From an uncultured Acetatifactor sp. (GTDB lineage: Bacteria > Bacillota > Clostridia > Lachnospirales > Lachnospiraceae): a stretch of 19,495 nucleotides of DNA. The DNA lies in NCBI GenBank assembly GCA_910586775.1, contig CAJUJN010000035.1:24187-43681 (forward strand), in the 5' to 3' direction. Within the stretch, counting starts at the first letter, position 1, and each line of letters begins with the position of its first letter. A program made the position numbers and the translations under genes. The notes beneath the pieces are model-generated. The model saw only the letters and a list, made by a program, of their open reading frames with translations, was not told the origin of the DNA and did not search any database. This document shows positions 7,380 to 14,149 of the stretch, piece by piece.

Positions 7380-8264
7380 ATGCATTATGAATTGTATGTA
7401 GACAGCTTGTTTTTTCTCAACTTCATTATGAACCTGTATCTTCTGATGCTTGTGGATCAGACGGCGTACGGTATGGCCGGGAGGGGAAGGCTGTTGGCCG
7501 GCGCAGCTGTGGGAGCGGCCTGTTTTCTGGTTCCGTTCCTTCTGACAGCCCCGGCGGCATTGAAGCTTTTCCTGGGGATGGCAGCCGGGACGGCAGGAAT
7601 GCTCTGTATTGCGTTTCCTGTGAAGAGCCTGAGAATGTTTCTGAAGCTCCTGGAAAGGCTGGTACTGTATTCCTTTGGGCTGGGCGGCGGTATGCTGTTC
7701 CTGCTCAGATGTCTGCCGGGGCTGAGAAATTATCTGACAGGGGTAATGGGAATCCTGGGGATGGGAGGCCTTATCTGCCTTCTGTTCGGACGGTTTCGCT
7801 GCAGACAGGATATGGATCACAGCCTGTACAGGGCGGTCCTGTCCCGGGAGGGAAAACGGGTGGAGACGACGGCTTTGGTCGATTCGGGAAACAGTCTTGC
7901 AGAGCCCATCAGCGGAAAGCCTGTCTGTATAGTGGGGCGCAGTCTTTTCGACAGCTTCTGGGGAAAGGGCACAGAGAGTTTTCGGGCGATTCCCTATCAC
8001 AGCATCGGAAAGAAAAAGGGAATCCTGCCAGGATTTCTGTTGCCCGGGCTGCAGCTGGAAACAGAGGGCATGGTCTATGTGTTTACCGATGTGTATATTG
8101 CCGTCAGTGAGGAAGTTATCGCAGACAATGCTGGTGCGGAATCCGTGAATATGATTATTAACCCCGGACTCTTTGCTAAGAGCGTAGTGGGAGGCCGTAA
8201 AAAGCGGCAGAATGAGAGGCACAATGATTCTGAAAGTGATGATACCGGGCAGGATTCAGTTTAA
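7380..8264 (+). CDS. spoIIGA: Sporulation sigma-E factor-processing peptidase SpoIIGA
   Basis: Membrane-embedded aspartic protease that cleaves pro-sigma-E in the mother cell after a signal (SpoIIR) from the forespore. ATG 7380 gives 294 residues. AAAAGGA (7365-7371) is 8 bases upstream, and the ATG at 7362 would lie at or before the predicted transcription start. The N-terminal half has about five hydrophobic helices (to about residue 138). The cytoplasmic C-terminal half carries ALVDSGNSLAEPISGKPV, the protease motif, with catalytic Asp168. The tail overlaps sigE, so the enzyme and its substrate are coupled. The pairing with sigE makes the assignment firm despite the low conservation of this family. 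Confidence 0.93.
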   Translation: MHYELYVDSLFFLNFIMNLYLLMLVDQTAYGMAGRGRLLAGAAVGAACFLVPFLLTAPAALKLFLGMAAGTAGMLCIAFPVKSLRMFLKLLERLVLYSFGLGGGMLFLLRCLPGLRNYLTGVMGILGMGGLICLLFGRFRCRQDMDHSLYRAVLSREGKRVETTALVDSGNSLAEPISGKPVCIVGRSLFDSFWGKGTESFRAIPYHSIGKKKGILPGFLLPGLQLETEGMVYVFTDVYIAVSEEVIADNAGAESVNMIINPGLFAKSVVGGRKKRQNERHNDSESDDTGQDSV

Positions 8265-8961
8265 AATGATCCACAGGGAGAGCCTGTTCCTGCGGAAAAA
8301 GGGAGAGGTCCATTACATAGGCGGTGCGGAGGTGCTGCCGCCGCCGTTGGAGGTGGATAAGGAGAGTGAGGTCATAGGCGACCTGGGCACGGAATATGAC
8401 GATGAAGCGAAAGCTATTTTGATCGAACATAATCTCCGTCTGGTGGTGTACATAGCCAAAAAATTTGACAATACCGGTGTAGGTGTGGAGGATCTGATCT
8501 CTATCGGCACCATCGGGCTGATTAAGTCCATCAATACCTTTAAGCCGGACAAAAATATCAAGCTTGCAACCTATGCCTCCAGATGCATAGAAAATGAAAT
8601 ATTGATGTATCTGCGCAGAAATAATAAGACCAGGCTGGAGGTGTCCATCGACGAGCCGCTGAACGTGGACTGGGACGGGAATGAGCTTCTGCTGTCCGAT
8701 ATTCTGGGTACGGACGAGGATGTGATATATCGGGACATTGAGAACGAGGTGGAGCGCAAGGTGCTGCTTGGCGCCATCAGTAAACTGTCAGAGCGGGAGA
8801 AGAAAATCATCAACCTGCGCTTCGGCCTGGGTACAAAGGACGGACAGGAGATGACACAGAAAGAAGTGGCATCCCTTCTGGGCATTTCCCAGTCCTACAT
8901 ATCCAGATTGGAGAAAAAGATTATGCGGCAGCTGAAAAAAGAGATGAGCAGCCATATTTAG
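8224..8961 (+). CDS. sigE: RNA polymerase sporulation sigma factor SigE (pro-form)
   Basis: Early mother-cell sigma factor, made inactive and processed by SpoIIGA. ATG 8224 (245 residues) has AGAGG at 8215-8219, though only 4 bases away. ATG 8212 is also possible (249 residues) but lacks a ribosome site. The N-terminal pro-sequence of about 28 residues, rich in basic and hydrophobic residues, precedes VHYIGGAEVLPPPL, the conserved region around the processing site. Region 2 shows LIEHNLRLVVYIAKKF, EDLISIGTIGLIK and ASRCIENEILMYLRRN; DEPLNVDWDGNELLLSD follows. The region 4 helix-turn-helix is GISQSYISRLEKKI. The start lies 41 bases inside the end of spoIIGA, so translation is coupled. Confidence 0.95.
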   Translation: MILKVMIPGRIQFKMIHRESLFLRKKGEVHYIGGAEVLPPPLEVDKESEVIGDLGTEYDDEAKAILIEHNLRLVVYIAKKFDNTGVGVEDLISIGTIGLIKSINTFKPDKNIKLATYASRCIENEILMYLRRNNKTRLEVSIDEPLNVDWDGNELLLSDILGTDEDVIYRDIENEVERKVLLGAISKLSEREKKIINLRFGLGTKDGQEMTQKEVASLLGISQSYISRLEKKIMRQLKKEMSSHI

Positions 8962-8964
8962 GCT

Positions 8965-8992
8965 TTGCAATCCGAAGAAAATGGAGTATAAT
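8965..8992 (+). promoter_or_regulatory. Promoter for the leader RNA and the 98-residue ORF
   Basis: TTGCAA (8965-8970), 16-bp spacer, TATAAT (8987-8992), beginning 3 bases after the sigE stop. The predicted start near 8999 coincides with the first stem of the structured leader. Confidence 0.65.
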
Positions 8993-8998
8993 ATCTTA

Positions 8999-9134
8999 AG
9001 GGCAGAGTCAAGTGGCCCAATAAGCAGCTGCCGGGTCTCTGCCCGCAACTTGCGGTAAAGCCAATCTGCCGCAAAACGAAAAGCAATTCCCCATCCCGAC
9101 GATACGGGAAAGGCGAGAACCGGGGTGGATATAC
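8999..9134 (+). ncRNA. Structured 5' leader, candidate cis-regulatory RNA
   Basis: About 135 bases that can fold into three hairpins. P1 is GGGCAGAG (9000-9007) with CTCTGCCC (9037-9044), perfect over 8 bp. P2 is TTGCGG (9050-9055) with CCGCAA (9069-9074). P3 has CCCC (9089-9092) pairing GGGG (9122-9125), with an inner CCCG/CGGG stem (9095-9098/9105-9108). The 3' strand of P3 is part of the likely ribosome site GGGGTGGA before ATG 9135, so the stem could block translation. A second CCGC at 9043-9046 could pair GCGG (9052-9055) instead, at the expense of P1 and P2. I do not recognise a known riboswitch class. Folding is by eye. Confidence 0.5.
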
Positions 9135-9431
9135 ATGATACAAAGAGAAGATATATTGTCGATAGAATTTTTGAAGAAAACGGAATTTACAGGTTGCCAT
9201 CAGGGAATGCGCTACCGTCTGGAGGGCGTGTCCGGTGATGGGGGAGAGAAGAAACTGCGCTGTACGGTGTGGCCGGAGCCGTTTAATTTTTATAAGACAT
9301 CAGAGGAAAAAAAAGAGAAGGCAGAATTTGAATTTGGAGAAAACGGCGTAACGGAAGCGATTGCATGGATGAACGGCAGGCTCTCCGAGGAGAGGGACAG
9401 ATGGGAACATGCAGTGGAAGACTGGGACTGA
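9135..9431 (+). CDS. Conserved-looking hypothetical protein, 98 residues
   Basis: I do not recognise a named family. The product is a small soluble protein without signal peptide or membrane segment, acidic at the C-terminus (EDWD), with a charged helix-like stretch EEKKEKAEFEFGENGVTEA. It contains WPEPFNFYKT, where aromatic and proline residues suggest a conserved core. ATG 9135 has GGGGTGGA at 9122-9129. The open frame directly follows a promoter and a structured leader, which supports expression. It lies between sigE and the VanZ-like gene. No function is proposed. Confidence 0.7.
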   Translation: MIQREDILSIEFLKKTEFTGCHQGMRYRLEGVSGDGGEKKLRCTVWPEPFNFYKTSEEKKEKAEFEFGENGVTEAIAWMNGRLSEERDRWEHAVEDWD

Positions 9432-9545
9432 TTGACTGATTGTGTGACCGGGCTGTTTTTAGGGTATAAAAAGCGGGACGGCTGCGGTTACAGGCATACC
9501 GGATTTTGCAAGGAAGCTCCCGTAGATTTCTGCGGAGATTAACAT

Positions 9546-10073
9546 ATGTTAAAATATATATATCAGGATTTATTATCCGTGGTGAGGTTCCTGCCCGGCG
9601 GTGTGGTGATGGGAGCGATTGTTTCTGTTACCTTTTTTTGGGTTGCCGATAAGGTACAGAGGCGCAGGGGAAAGAAACGGATCGCCATGGTGCCTTCGGT
9701 ATTGTTCTGGACTTATTTTTCGGTGATATTGATCATCACTTTCTTATCCAGGGAAAGCGGTACCAGGCAGGGAATGGATCTGGAGCTGTTTTCCACCTGG
9801 GGGATTAATGAAAGGAATAATGCCTATGTGGTGGAAAATGTGCTTTTGTTTATTCCTTACGGTTTCTTAAGCCCCTGTGTCTTTCGAGCGTTGAGGCGCG
9901 TTTGTCGTTGCGGGGTTTTTGGCTTTTTGACGAGTTTAGGGATTGAGCTGCTTCAGCTGGTGACACAGAGGGGCTATTTTCAGATAGATGATATTCTGAC
10001 CAACGGTCTGGGAACCATAATCGGTTATTTTCTTTTCCGCTTTGTCACTGCGATAATTCGGAAGAGAAGGTGA
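9546..10073 (+). CDS. VanZ-family membrane protein
   Basis: A 175-residue polytopic membrane protein with VanZ-domain signatures: ENVLLFIPYGFLSP at about 97-110 and SLGIELLQ...QRGYFQIDDILTNGLGTIIGY at about 130-161 (conserved E134, Q137, R142, D148-D149). About four hydrophobic helices are visible. ATG 9546 has GGAG at 9534-9537, 8 bases upstream. The family is named for VanZ of vancomycin-resistance clusters, linked to teicoplanin resistance, but most chromosomal members have no established role and nothing here points to glycopeptide resistance. The gap from the previous gene (9432-9545) holds no clear terminator, so the two may be cotranscribed. Confidence 0.85.
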   Translation: MLKYIYQDLLSVVRFLPGGVVMGAIVSVTFFWVADKVQRRRGKKRIAMVPSVLFWTYFSVILIITFLSRESGTRQGMDLELFSTWGINERNNAYVVENVLLFIPYGFLSPCVFRALRRVCRCGVFGFLTSLGIELLQLVTQRGYFQIDDILTNGLGTIIGYFLFRFVTAIIRKRR

Positions 10074-10086
10074 CTGGCGGGAACCG

Positions 10087-10197
10087 GGCAGGACGGGTGG
10101 GGGCTGACATTTCATTGGTGTTTCCGGAAGCGTCCGACAGTAAGGGAGACGGGGGCGTTGCTGACATTTCATCAACGCTGCCGGAAGTGTCCGAAAG
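10087..10197. repeat. Diverged 57-bp tandem duplication
   Basis: GCTGACATTTCAT occurs at 10103-10115 and 10160-10172, and CCGGAAG at 10124-10130 and 10181-10187, both exactly 57 bp apart. GTCCGA recurs at the same offset (10132 and 10189), and weaker similarity extends to the left. The two copies lie between the convergent vanZ-like and sigG genes in an otherwise gene-free 204 bases. No clear terminator with a T run is visible; a short ATGCG/CGCAT dyad lies near 10232-10244. Confidence 0.6.
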
Positions 10198-10277
10198 GGC
10201 GCGGCAGGATTTCCGGGCCATGAGCCGGAGATGCGAAACGCATTTCTGTCTGTTGGAGTTCTGGGCAGGCAGAGCGC

Positions 10278-11057
10278 TCAGGCGGACAGATAGTTGCGCA
10301 TGGCCCGCAGAGCGTTTTTTTCCAGGCGGGATACCTGTGCCTGGGAGATGCCGATGGATTCCGCCACTTCCATCTGTGTCTTGCCCTCGAAGAAACGCAG
10401 GGAGATGATTTCGTGCTCACGGGCGTTCAGGCGCTTCATGGCTTCGCTGAGGGAGAGGTGCTCCACCCAGGTCTCTTCCTTATTTTTCTTGTCACTGATC
10501 TGGTCCATGACATAGAGGGTGTCGCCGCCGTCGGTGACGATGGGCTCATAGAGGCTCATGGGGTTCTGGATAGCGTCCAGGGCATAGGCGATGTCTTCCT
10601 TGGAGATGCCAATTTCGGTGGCGATTTCCTCCATGGAGGGCTCCTTGAGGTTCTTTCTGGTCAGGCTGTCACGGGCATAGATAGCCTTATAAGCAGTGTC
10701 CTTCAGGGAGCGGGAGACCCGCAGGCTGCTGTTATCCCTGAGAAAACGGCGGATTTCTCCTATGATCATGGGGACCGCGTAAGTTGAGAATTTTACATTC
10801 AGTGAAGTGTCGAAATTGTCTATGGCCTTAATGAGCCCGATGCAGCCGATCTGGAACAGGTCGTCCACATTTTCATTGCTGGAGGCGAAGCGTTTGATGA
10901 CACTTAAAACCAGGCGCAGATTTCCCTCGATATAAGCTTCTCTGGCCTTTTCATCGCCGGCTTCTATCTGCCGGAACAATGCTTCTTTTTCCTCTGCCTT
11001 TAAAAGCGGAAGCTTCGCTGTATTTACGCCGCATATTTCAACTTTTCCCTGTGTCAT
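10278..11057 (-). CDS. sigG: RNA polymerase sporulation sigma factor SigG
   Basis: Late forespore sigma factor of the sigma-70 family. The 259 residues match the Bacillus protein length (260). The N-terminus has KVEICGVNTAKLPLLK, the sigma-G hallmark involved in anti-sigma control. Region 2 shows NLRLVLSVIKRF, VDDLFQIGCIGLIKAIDNFD and VKFSTYAVPMIIGEIRRFLRD; region 3 has RVSRSLKDTAYKA; region 4 ends with EGKTQMEVAESIGISQAQVSRLEKNA. ATG at 11055-11057 has GAGGA on the - strand at 11062-11066. In Bacillus sigG follows sigE in the same direction; here it is reversed and separated by about 1.3 kb. Confidence 0.96.
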   Translation of the reverse strand: MTQGKVEICGVNTAKLPLLKAEEKEALFRQIEAGDEKAREAYIEGNLRLVLSVIKRFASSNENVDDLFQIGCIGLIKAIDNFDTSLNVKFSTYAVPMIIGEIRRFLRDNSSLRVSRSLKDTAYKAIYARDSLTRKNLKEPSMEEIATEIGISKEDIAYALDAIQNPMSLYEPIVTDGGDTLYVMDQISDKKNKEETWVEHLSLSEAMKRLNAREHEIISLRFFEGKTQMEVAESIGISQAQVSRLEKNALRAMRNYLSA

Positions 11058-11102
11058 ATTTTCCTCATTTCTGCACGGATGCCGCGCTTTGGATTATAGT
11101 GC

Positions 11103-11131
11103 TAGTATGTGCCTGTAGATGAAAAATATTC
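11103..11131 (-). promoter_or_regulatory. Sigma-G-type promoter upstream of sigG
   Basis: On the - strand, GAATA (11127-11131) and CATACTA (11103-11109) are separated by 17 bp. They match the known sigma-G consensus (GHATR, CATnHTA) fully. This suggests autoregulation by sigma-G; sigma-F, which starts sigG expression in Bacillus, recognises related elements but its -10 matches less well here. Confidence 0.6.
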
Positions 11132-11229
11132 ATATCTATTTCCCGGCTGTACAGGATATATTTGGTCTCATTTTCCGGAAAACCGCATATTTCTAATAGT
11201 AAATGAAGAAATCGGAGGGCTTTTTTAAG

Positions 11230-11463
11230 ATGCTTTTTTCCGAATTGAGAAATAAAGATGTAATTAACATGAAAGATTGCAAGAAACTGGGGAGAGTGTG
11301 CGACCTGGAGTTCGATCCCTGCAGCGGCTGTATCTGCAAAATTATGGTGCCCGGATGCAGCCGGTTCCTGGGTTTTTTAAACTGTGAGCCGAATATCGTT
11401 ATTCCGTTTAAAAACATCAGACAGATCGGCCCGGATATTATTCTCGTTGACATTCACTGCTGA
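11230..11463 (+). CDS. YlmC/YmxH-family PRC-barrel sporulation protein
   Basis: A 77-residue protein of the YlmC/YmxH family, a PRC-barrel-like fold common in spore formers; the molecular role is not established. The start of the mature frame reads MLFSELRNKDVINMKDCKKLGRV, with the typical FSELR and GKRIG-like turn (here KKLGRVCDLEFD), then a C-terminal IVIPFKNIRQIGPDIILVD that matches the family ending. ATG 11230 has GGAGGG at 11214-11219, 10 bases upstream. The ATG at 11203 precedes that site and is rejected. Four Cys in or near the centre (DPCSGCIC, VPGC) are somewhat unusual. It is divergent from sigG, sharing a 170-base intergenic region. Confidence 0.85.
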   Translation: MLFSELRNKDVINMKDCKKLGRVCDLEFDPCSGCICKIMVPGCSRFLGFLNCEPNIVIPFKNIRQIGPDIILVDIHC

Positions 11464-11574
11464 ATATGGTACGTTAATCACAGATGTCTGACAGAGACTG
11501 TTGGAGAATAATCTGTGTATGCTTGCCGGGGAAAGGCTGATTCAGCTGTTAGGCCGGCAGAAAGCTGTACGGTT

Positions 11575-11596
11575 ATCTGACGATAATCTGACGATA
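11575..11596 (+). repeat. Perfect 11-bp tandem repeat upstream of nrdR
   Basis: ATCTGACGATA occurs twice head to tail (11575-11585, 11586-11596), one helical turn apart. It is followed by GATAAA (11604-11609), a possible -10 element without a good -35. It does not resemble the known NrdR box. It could be an operator or chance. Confidence 0.45.
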
Positions 11597-11689
11597 CCCA
11601 TGTGATAAAATGTGTCATGCCATGCGGCGGACGCTCAGGGCGGACACAGGTATGCTCCCGGCACAGCCGGAGGAAGAGGAGGCAGTTCC

Positions 11690-12139
11690 ATGAAATGTCC
11701 ATTTTGCAGCCATGAGAATACCAGGGTGATTGATTCCAGGCCTACGGAAGATGACAATTCCATCCGCCGCAGGCGTGCCTGCGATGAGTGCGGAAAACGG
11801 TTTACCACTTATGAGAAGATTGAGAGCATTCCGCTGATCATCATTAAGAAAGACGACAACAGGGAAGCCTATGACCGCTCCAAGGTAGAGGGCGGGGTGT
11901 TCCGCGCCTGTCACAAACGGCCGGTAAGTGCCCAACAGGTTACCATGTTAGTGGACGAAGTGGAGAATGAGATATTCAGCCGCGAGGAGAAGGAGATTTC
12001 CAGCAGGATCATCGGGGAGCTTCTGATGAATAAGCTGAAGGACCTGGATGCGGTGGCTTATGTGCGCTTTGCTTCGGTTTACCGGGAGTTTAAGGATGTG
12101 AATACCTTTATGGATGAATTGAAGAAGCTGTTGAAGTGA
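11690..12139 (+). CDS. nrdR: Transcriptional repressor NrdR
   Basis: Nucleotide-sensing repressor of ribonucleotide reductase genes. The product is 149 residues, the standard length. The N-terminal zinc ribbon has CPFC (C3, C6) and CDEC (C31, C34) around the DNA-binding segment RRRRACDECGKRFTTYE. An ATP-cone domain follows from about 49 to 139 (IIIKKDDNREAYDRSKVEGG onwards), ending YREFKDVNTFMDEL. ATG 11690 has AGGAGG at 11677-11682, 7 bases upstream; the frame is open upstream but without family similarity. In several clostridia nrdR lies near sigG and ylmC-like genes, as here. No ribonucleotide reductase gene is in the window. Confidence 0.96.
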   Translation: MKCPFCSHENTRVIDSRPTEDDNSIRRRRACDECGKRFTTYEKIESIPLIIIKKDDNREAYDRSKVEGGVFRACHKRPVSAQQVTMLVDEVENEIFSREEKEISSRIIGELLMNKLKDLDAVAYVRFASVYREFKDVNTFMDELKKLLK

Positions 12140-12222
12140 AAGGAAATTATCCAGAGGCAACCCCGAATAGCCTGTGAGGGCAATAGAATGCAGGAAAGCA
12201 TAAGGTAGATAAGAATGTTATT

Positions 12223-12357
12223 ATGACGGTAGCAGGTGCAATTAACTGTAAGATTAGTTATAATGCATTTGACAGGAAAAGAGATGCGGATATGTGTACT
12301 TTGTTTGAGAAAATCGCAAAGGAATGTCTCAGCATGTTTGGAAAGCAGGCCGTGTAA
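12223..12357 (+). CDS. Possible 44-residue small protein
   Basis: An ATG-to-TAA frame between nrdR and the terminator at 12385, reading MTVAGAINCKISYNAFDRKR at the start and ending KECLSMFGKQAV. It has three Cys and a helix-like charged middle. There is no good ribosome site (AAGG lies about 18 bases upstream) and I do not recognise it. It could be a genuine small protein, a gene remnant, or chance. The rest of 12140-12384 shows nothing recognisable. Confidence 0.3.
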   Translation: MTVAGAINCKISYNAFDRKRDADMCTLFEKIAKECLSMFGKQAV

Positions 12358-12384
12358 TGGGCTGTCTGGTTGAAATGGTAAATG

Positions 12385-12409
12385 AATCCCCCGGAAATGG
12401 GGGATTTTT
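12385..12409 (+). terminator. Rho-independent terminator downstream of nrdR
   Basis: AATCCCCC (12385-12392) and GGGGGATT (12399-12406) form a perfect 8-bp stem with a 6-base loop, followed by a T run (12405-12409). It ends the nrdR transcript before the convergent flippase gene. Confidence 0.9.
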
Positions 12410-12442
12410 ATGTGGGGGGATATGTACAGGGGCTGTCCACGT

Positions 12443-12462
12443 CAAAACAGGGGTTTTCCTGT
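12443..12462 (-). terminator. Weak terminator candidate for the - strand flippase gene
   Basis: ACAGG (12447-12451) and CCTGT (12458-12462) form a 5-bp stem; read on the - strand it is followed by four T. It lies 75 bases past the flippase stop. The rest of 12410-12536 holds nothing else I can support. Confidence 0.3.
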
Positions 12463-12536
12463 ATGGCGGAGTGCTGCAATGCACCTGGCAGCAGGACGGC
12501 TGCTGTATCGGAAGCGCTGCCCTATGACAGGCGGCT

Positions 12537-14048
12537 TCAGATGTGCGCGGCGCTTTTCTTTGAAAGGAAGCGGTAGAGGCAGCAAAGGTAGAGCAGGCCC
12601 AGGGCGAGTTGGCTGGCCAGGAGACCCCAGAGGTAGCCGGTGATGCCGAAGCGTGGGACGGCCAGGAAGACAAATCCCAGGCGGAGGAGAAGGCAGATTA
12701 CATTCATTCCGAAGAGATGTCCTGCCAGCCCCAGTCCCTGAAGGATGCTGGACAGGGTAGTGTCCAGGTAGAGGAAGGGGCAGATAAATCCCAGGGTACG
12801 GATGAAGTATCCTGCCAGAGGGCTGTCAAAAAGGGTGGTTCCCGCCCATGTTCCCAACAGAACAAAGCCGCCCATGCAGCAGACGCCCATCAGGCCGCAG
12901 TATTTGACGGTGCGCAGGATTGTTTTGCGGACGGTGTCCATATTGCCCAGGGCGTAATTCTCCGAGATGATGGGCAGGAGGAGTACCGCCACGGAACTGG
13001 TCAGGGCATTGGGAAAGAAGATAAAGGGCATGGCCATGCCGGTGAGTACGCCGTATACACTTAAGGAGGTTACGCTGTCATAGCCATAGAGTCTTAGCTG
13101 TGCCGGGATGGATACGGATTCTATGCTTTGCAGGAAGTTTAATACAATACGGTTTGCCGTCAGAGGCAGCGCCATGGCAAGCAGCTTTCCGGATAGACTG
13201 CGGACAGAGGCGGCAGGCTGGGCAGACAGGGGGCGGAGGATTGCATCGGGGATTTGCGCAGCAGTTTTGCCGGACAGTTTTTGCAACGGATTGGAACCGG
13301 CAGTCTTATATGGGGCCAACTGGGAAGCGGACTTGTTCCGGTGGAAAAGGGGATTGGGATTCCGGAGGCCCGGCTCATAATGCTGCGACAGACGGATTCC
13401 GGAGCCGTTTTTTCGTTCGGGATGAATGGCGGCGATGGTCATCAGCATGGAGAAAAATTCGCCTACAGTAAGTCCCAGAACGGCAACGCTGATGGAGGGA
13501 GTTTTTCCCACAGAGAAGATGTATGCGGACACTATGTATACACACCCGACCCGGGTAATCTGTTCCAGAAGCTGGGCACCGGCAGGGATGCCTGCTTTTT
13601 TTATACCATAAAAATAGCCGTTGATGCAGGAATGCACGGCGGACAGCGGTACGGAAAAGGACAGGATGCGCAGCATGGAGGCAGTGCGAGGCTCCCGGAG
13701 CAGACCAAATGCGATGGGGTCTGCAAGGAAGAAGAGGAGCGCATTGCAAAGGACGGAAAGGGGCAGGGAAATGCCCAGTCCCAGCCAGAGCGGTGTCAGA
13801 GCGGGACTTTTCCGGGTGGCAGCCTGTTCCGCCACCAGCTTGGAGATGGCAGTCTGGTATCCGGCGGCGGTCAGGGAGAAGGACAGAGAGAGAACCGGGC
13901 TTAAAAGCTGGTAGATTCCCATGCCCTCCTCACCGAACAGGCGGGAGAGATAGATGCGGTATAAAAACCCGATGAGCCTGGTGAGGATGCCGGCGGCGGT
14001 GAGGATGAAGGTGCCCACAATGAGAGGATGTTGTTGTTTTGCTTTCAT
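12537..14048 (-). CDS. SpoVB/MOP-family lipid-linked polysaccharide flippase
   Basis: A 503-residue polytopic membrane protein of the MOP exporter superfamily, closest in outline to SpoVB (spore cortex) and MurJ-like flippases that move lipid-linked glycans across the membrane. The N-terminus shows ILTRLIGFLYRIYLSRLFG and EGMGIYQLLSPVLSLSFSLTAAG, the family's typical first two helices. Later segments include AHLFGMNVICLLLRLGFVF and GITGYLWGLLASQLALG. About 12-14 helices are visible. Between roughly residues 210 and 284 there is a long hydrophilic stretch, rich in Ser, Asn, Pro and Ala, that interrupts the helices. ATG 14046-14048 has AAAGG 12 bases away. A sporulation role is inferred from family and neighbours; general wall or exopolysaccharide transport is the alternative. 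Confidence 0.88.
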   Translation of the reverse strand: MKAKQQHPLIVGTFILTAAGILTRLIGFLYRIYLSRLFGEEGMGIYQLLSPVLSLSFSLTAAGYQTAISKLVAEQAATRKSPALTPLWLGLGISLPLSVLCNALLFFLADPIAFGLLREPRTASMLRILSFSVPLSAVHSCINGYFYGIKKAGIPAGAQLLEQITRVGCVYIVSAYIFSVGKTPSISVAVLGLTVGEFFSMLMTIAAIHPERKNGSGIRLSQHYEPGLRNPNPLFHRNKSASQLAPYKTAGSNPLQKLSGKTAAQIPDAILRPLSAQPAASVRSLSGKLLAMALPLTANRIVLNFLQSIESVSIPAQLRLYGYDSVTSLSVYGVLTGMAMPFIFFPNALTSSVAVLLLPIISENYALGNMDTVRKTILRTVKYCGLMGVCCMGGFVLLGTWAGTTLFDSPLAGYFIRTLGFICPFLYLDTTLSSILQGLGLAGHLFGMNVICLLLRLGFVFLAVPRFGITGYLWGLLASQLALGLLYLCCLYRFLSKKSAAHI

Positions 14049-14075
14049 GATACAGGAAGACCTTTGTTTTTCCTT

Positions 14076-14104
14076 ATTATATTCTTTTGGGAAGGTTGAC
14101 AGAA
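14076..14104 (-). promoter_or_regulatory. Possible promoter for the flippase gene
   Basis: On the - strand TATAAT (14076-14081) is a perfect -10, but the -35 at 17 bp (TTCTGT, 14099-14104) is poor. It overlaps the divergent nifS-side promoter, so the two could interfere. Confidence 0.35.
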
Positions 14105-14124
14105 CCGTTTGCGGGTGATATACT
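14096..14124 (+). promoter_or_regulatory. Strong promoter of the nifS leader
   Basis: TTGACA (14096-14101), 17-bp spacer, TATACT (14119-14124) with a TG dinucleotide one base upstream (extended -10). The start is predicted near 14131, about 370 bases before nifS. The leader holds the small ORF at 14150 and three GAATTCCT copies (14131, 14159, 14214). Confidence 0.8.
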
Positions 14125-14149
14125 TTCTGTGAATTCCTAGTTATATAGT

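Noticed and set aside
7218..8222. 334-residue - strand frame opposite spoIIGA
   Set aside because: Antisense to spoIIGA and through the promoter and terminator region; composition is typical of a shadow frame.
9000..9125. SRP RNA, 6S RNA or T-box leader
   Set aside because: The GGAAG-type SRP loop, the terminal closing stem of 6S RNA and the T-box antiterminator motif are all missing.
10070..10408. 112-residue + strand frame after the VanZ-like gene
   Set aside because: Runs through the 57-bp duplication and then antisense into sigG; no family resemblance and a composition rich in Arg, Pro and Cys.
12609..13064. + strand frame antisense to the flippase gene
   Set aside because: Polar, repetitive translation typical of the strand opposite a membrane protein; no ribosome site.
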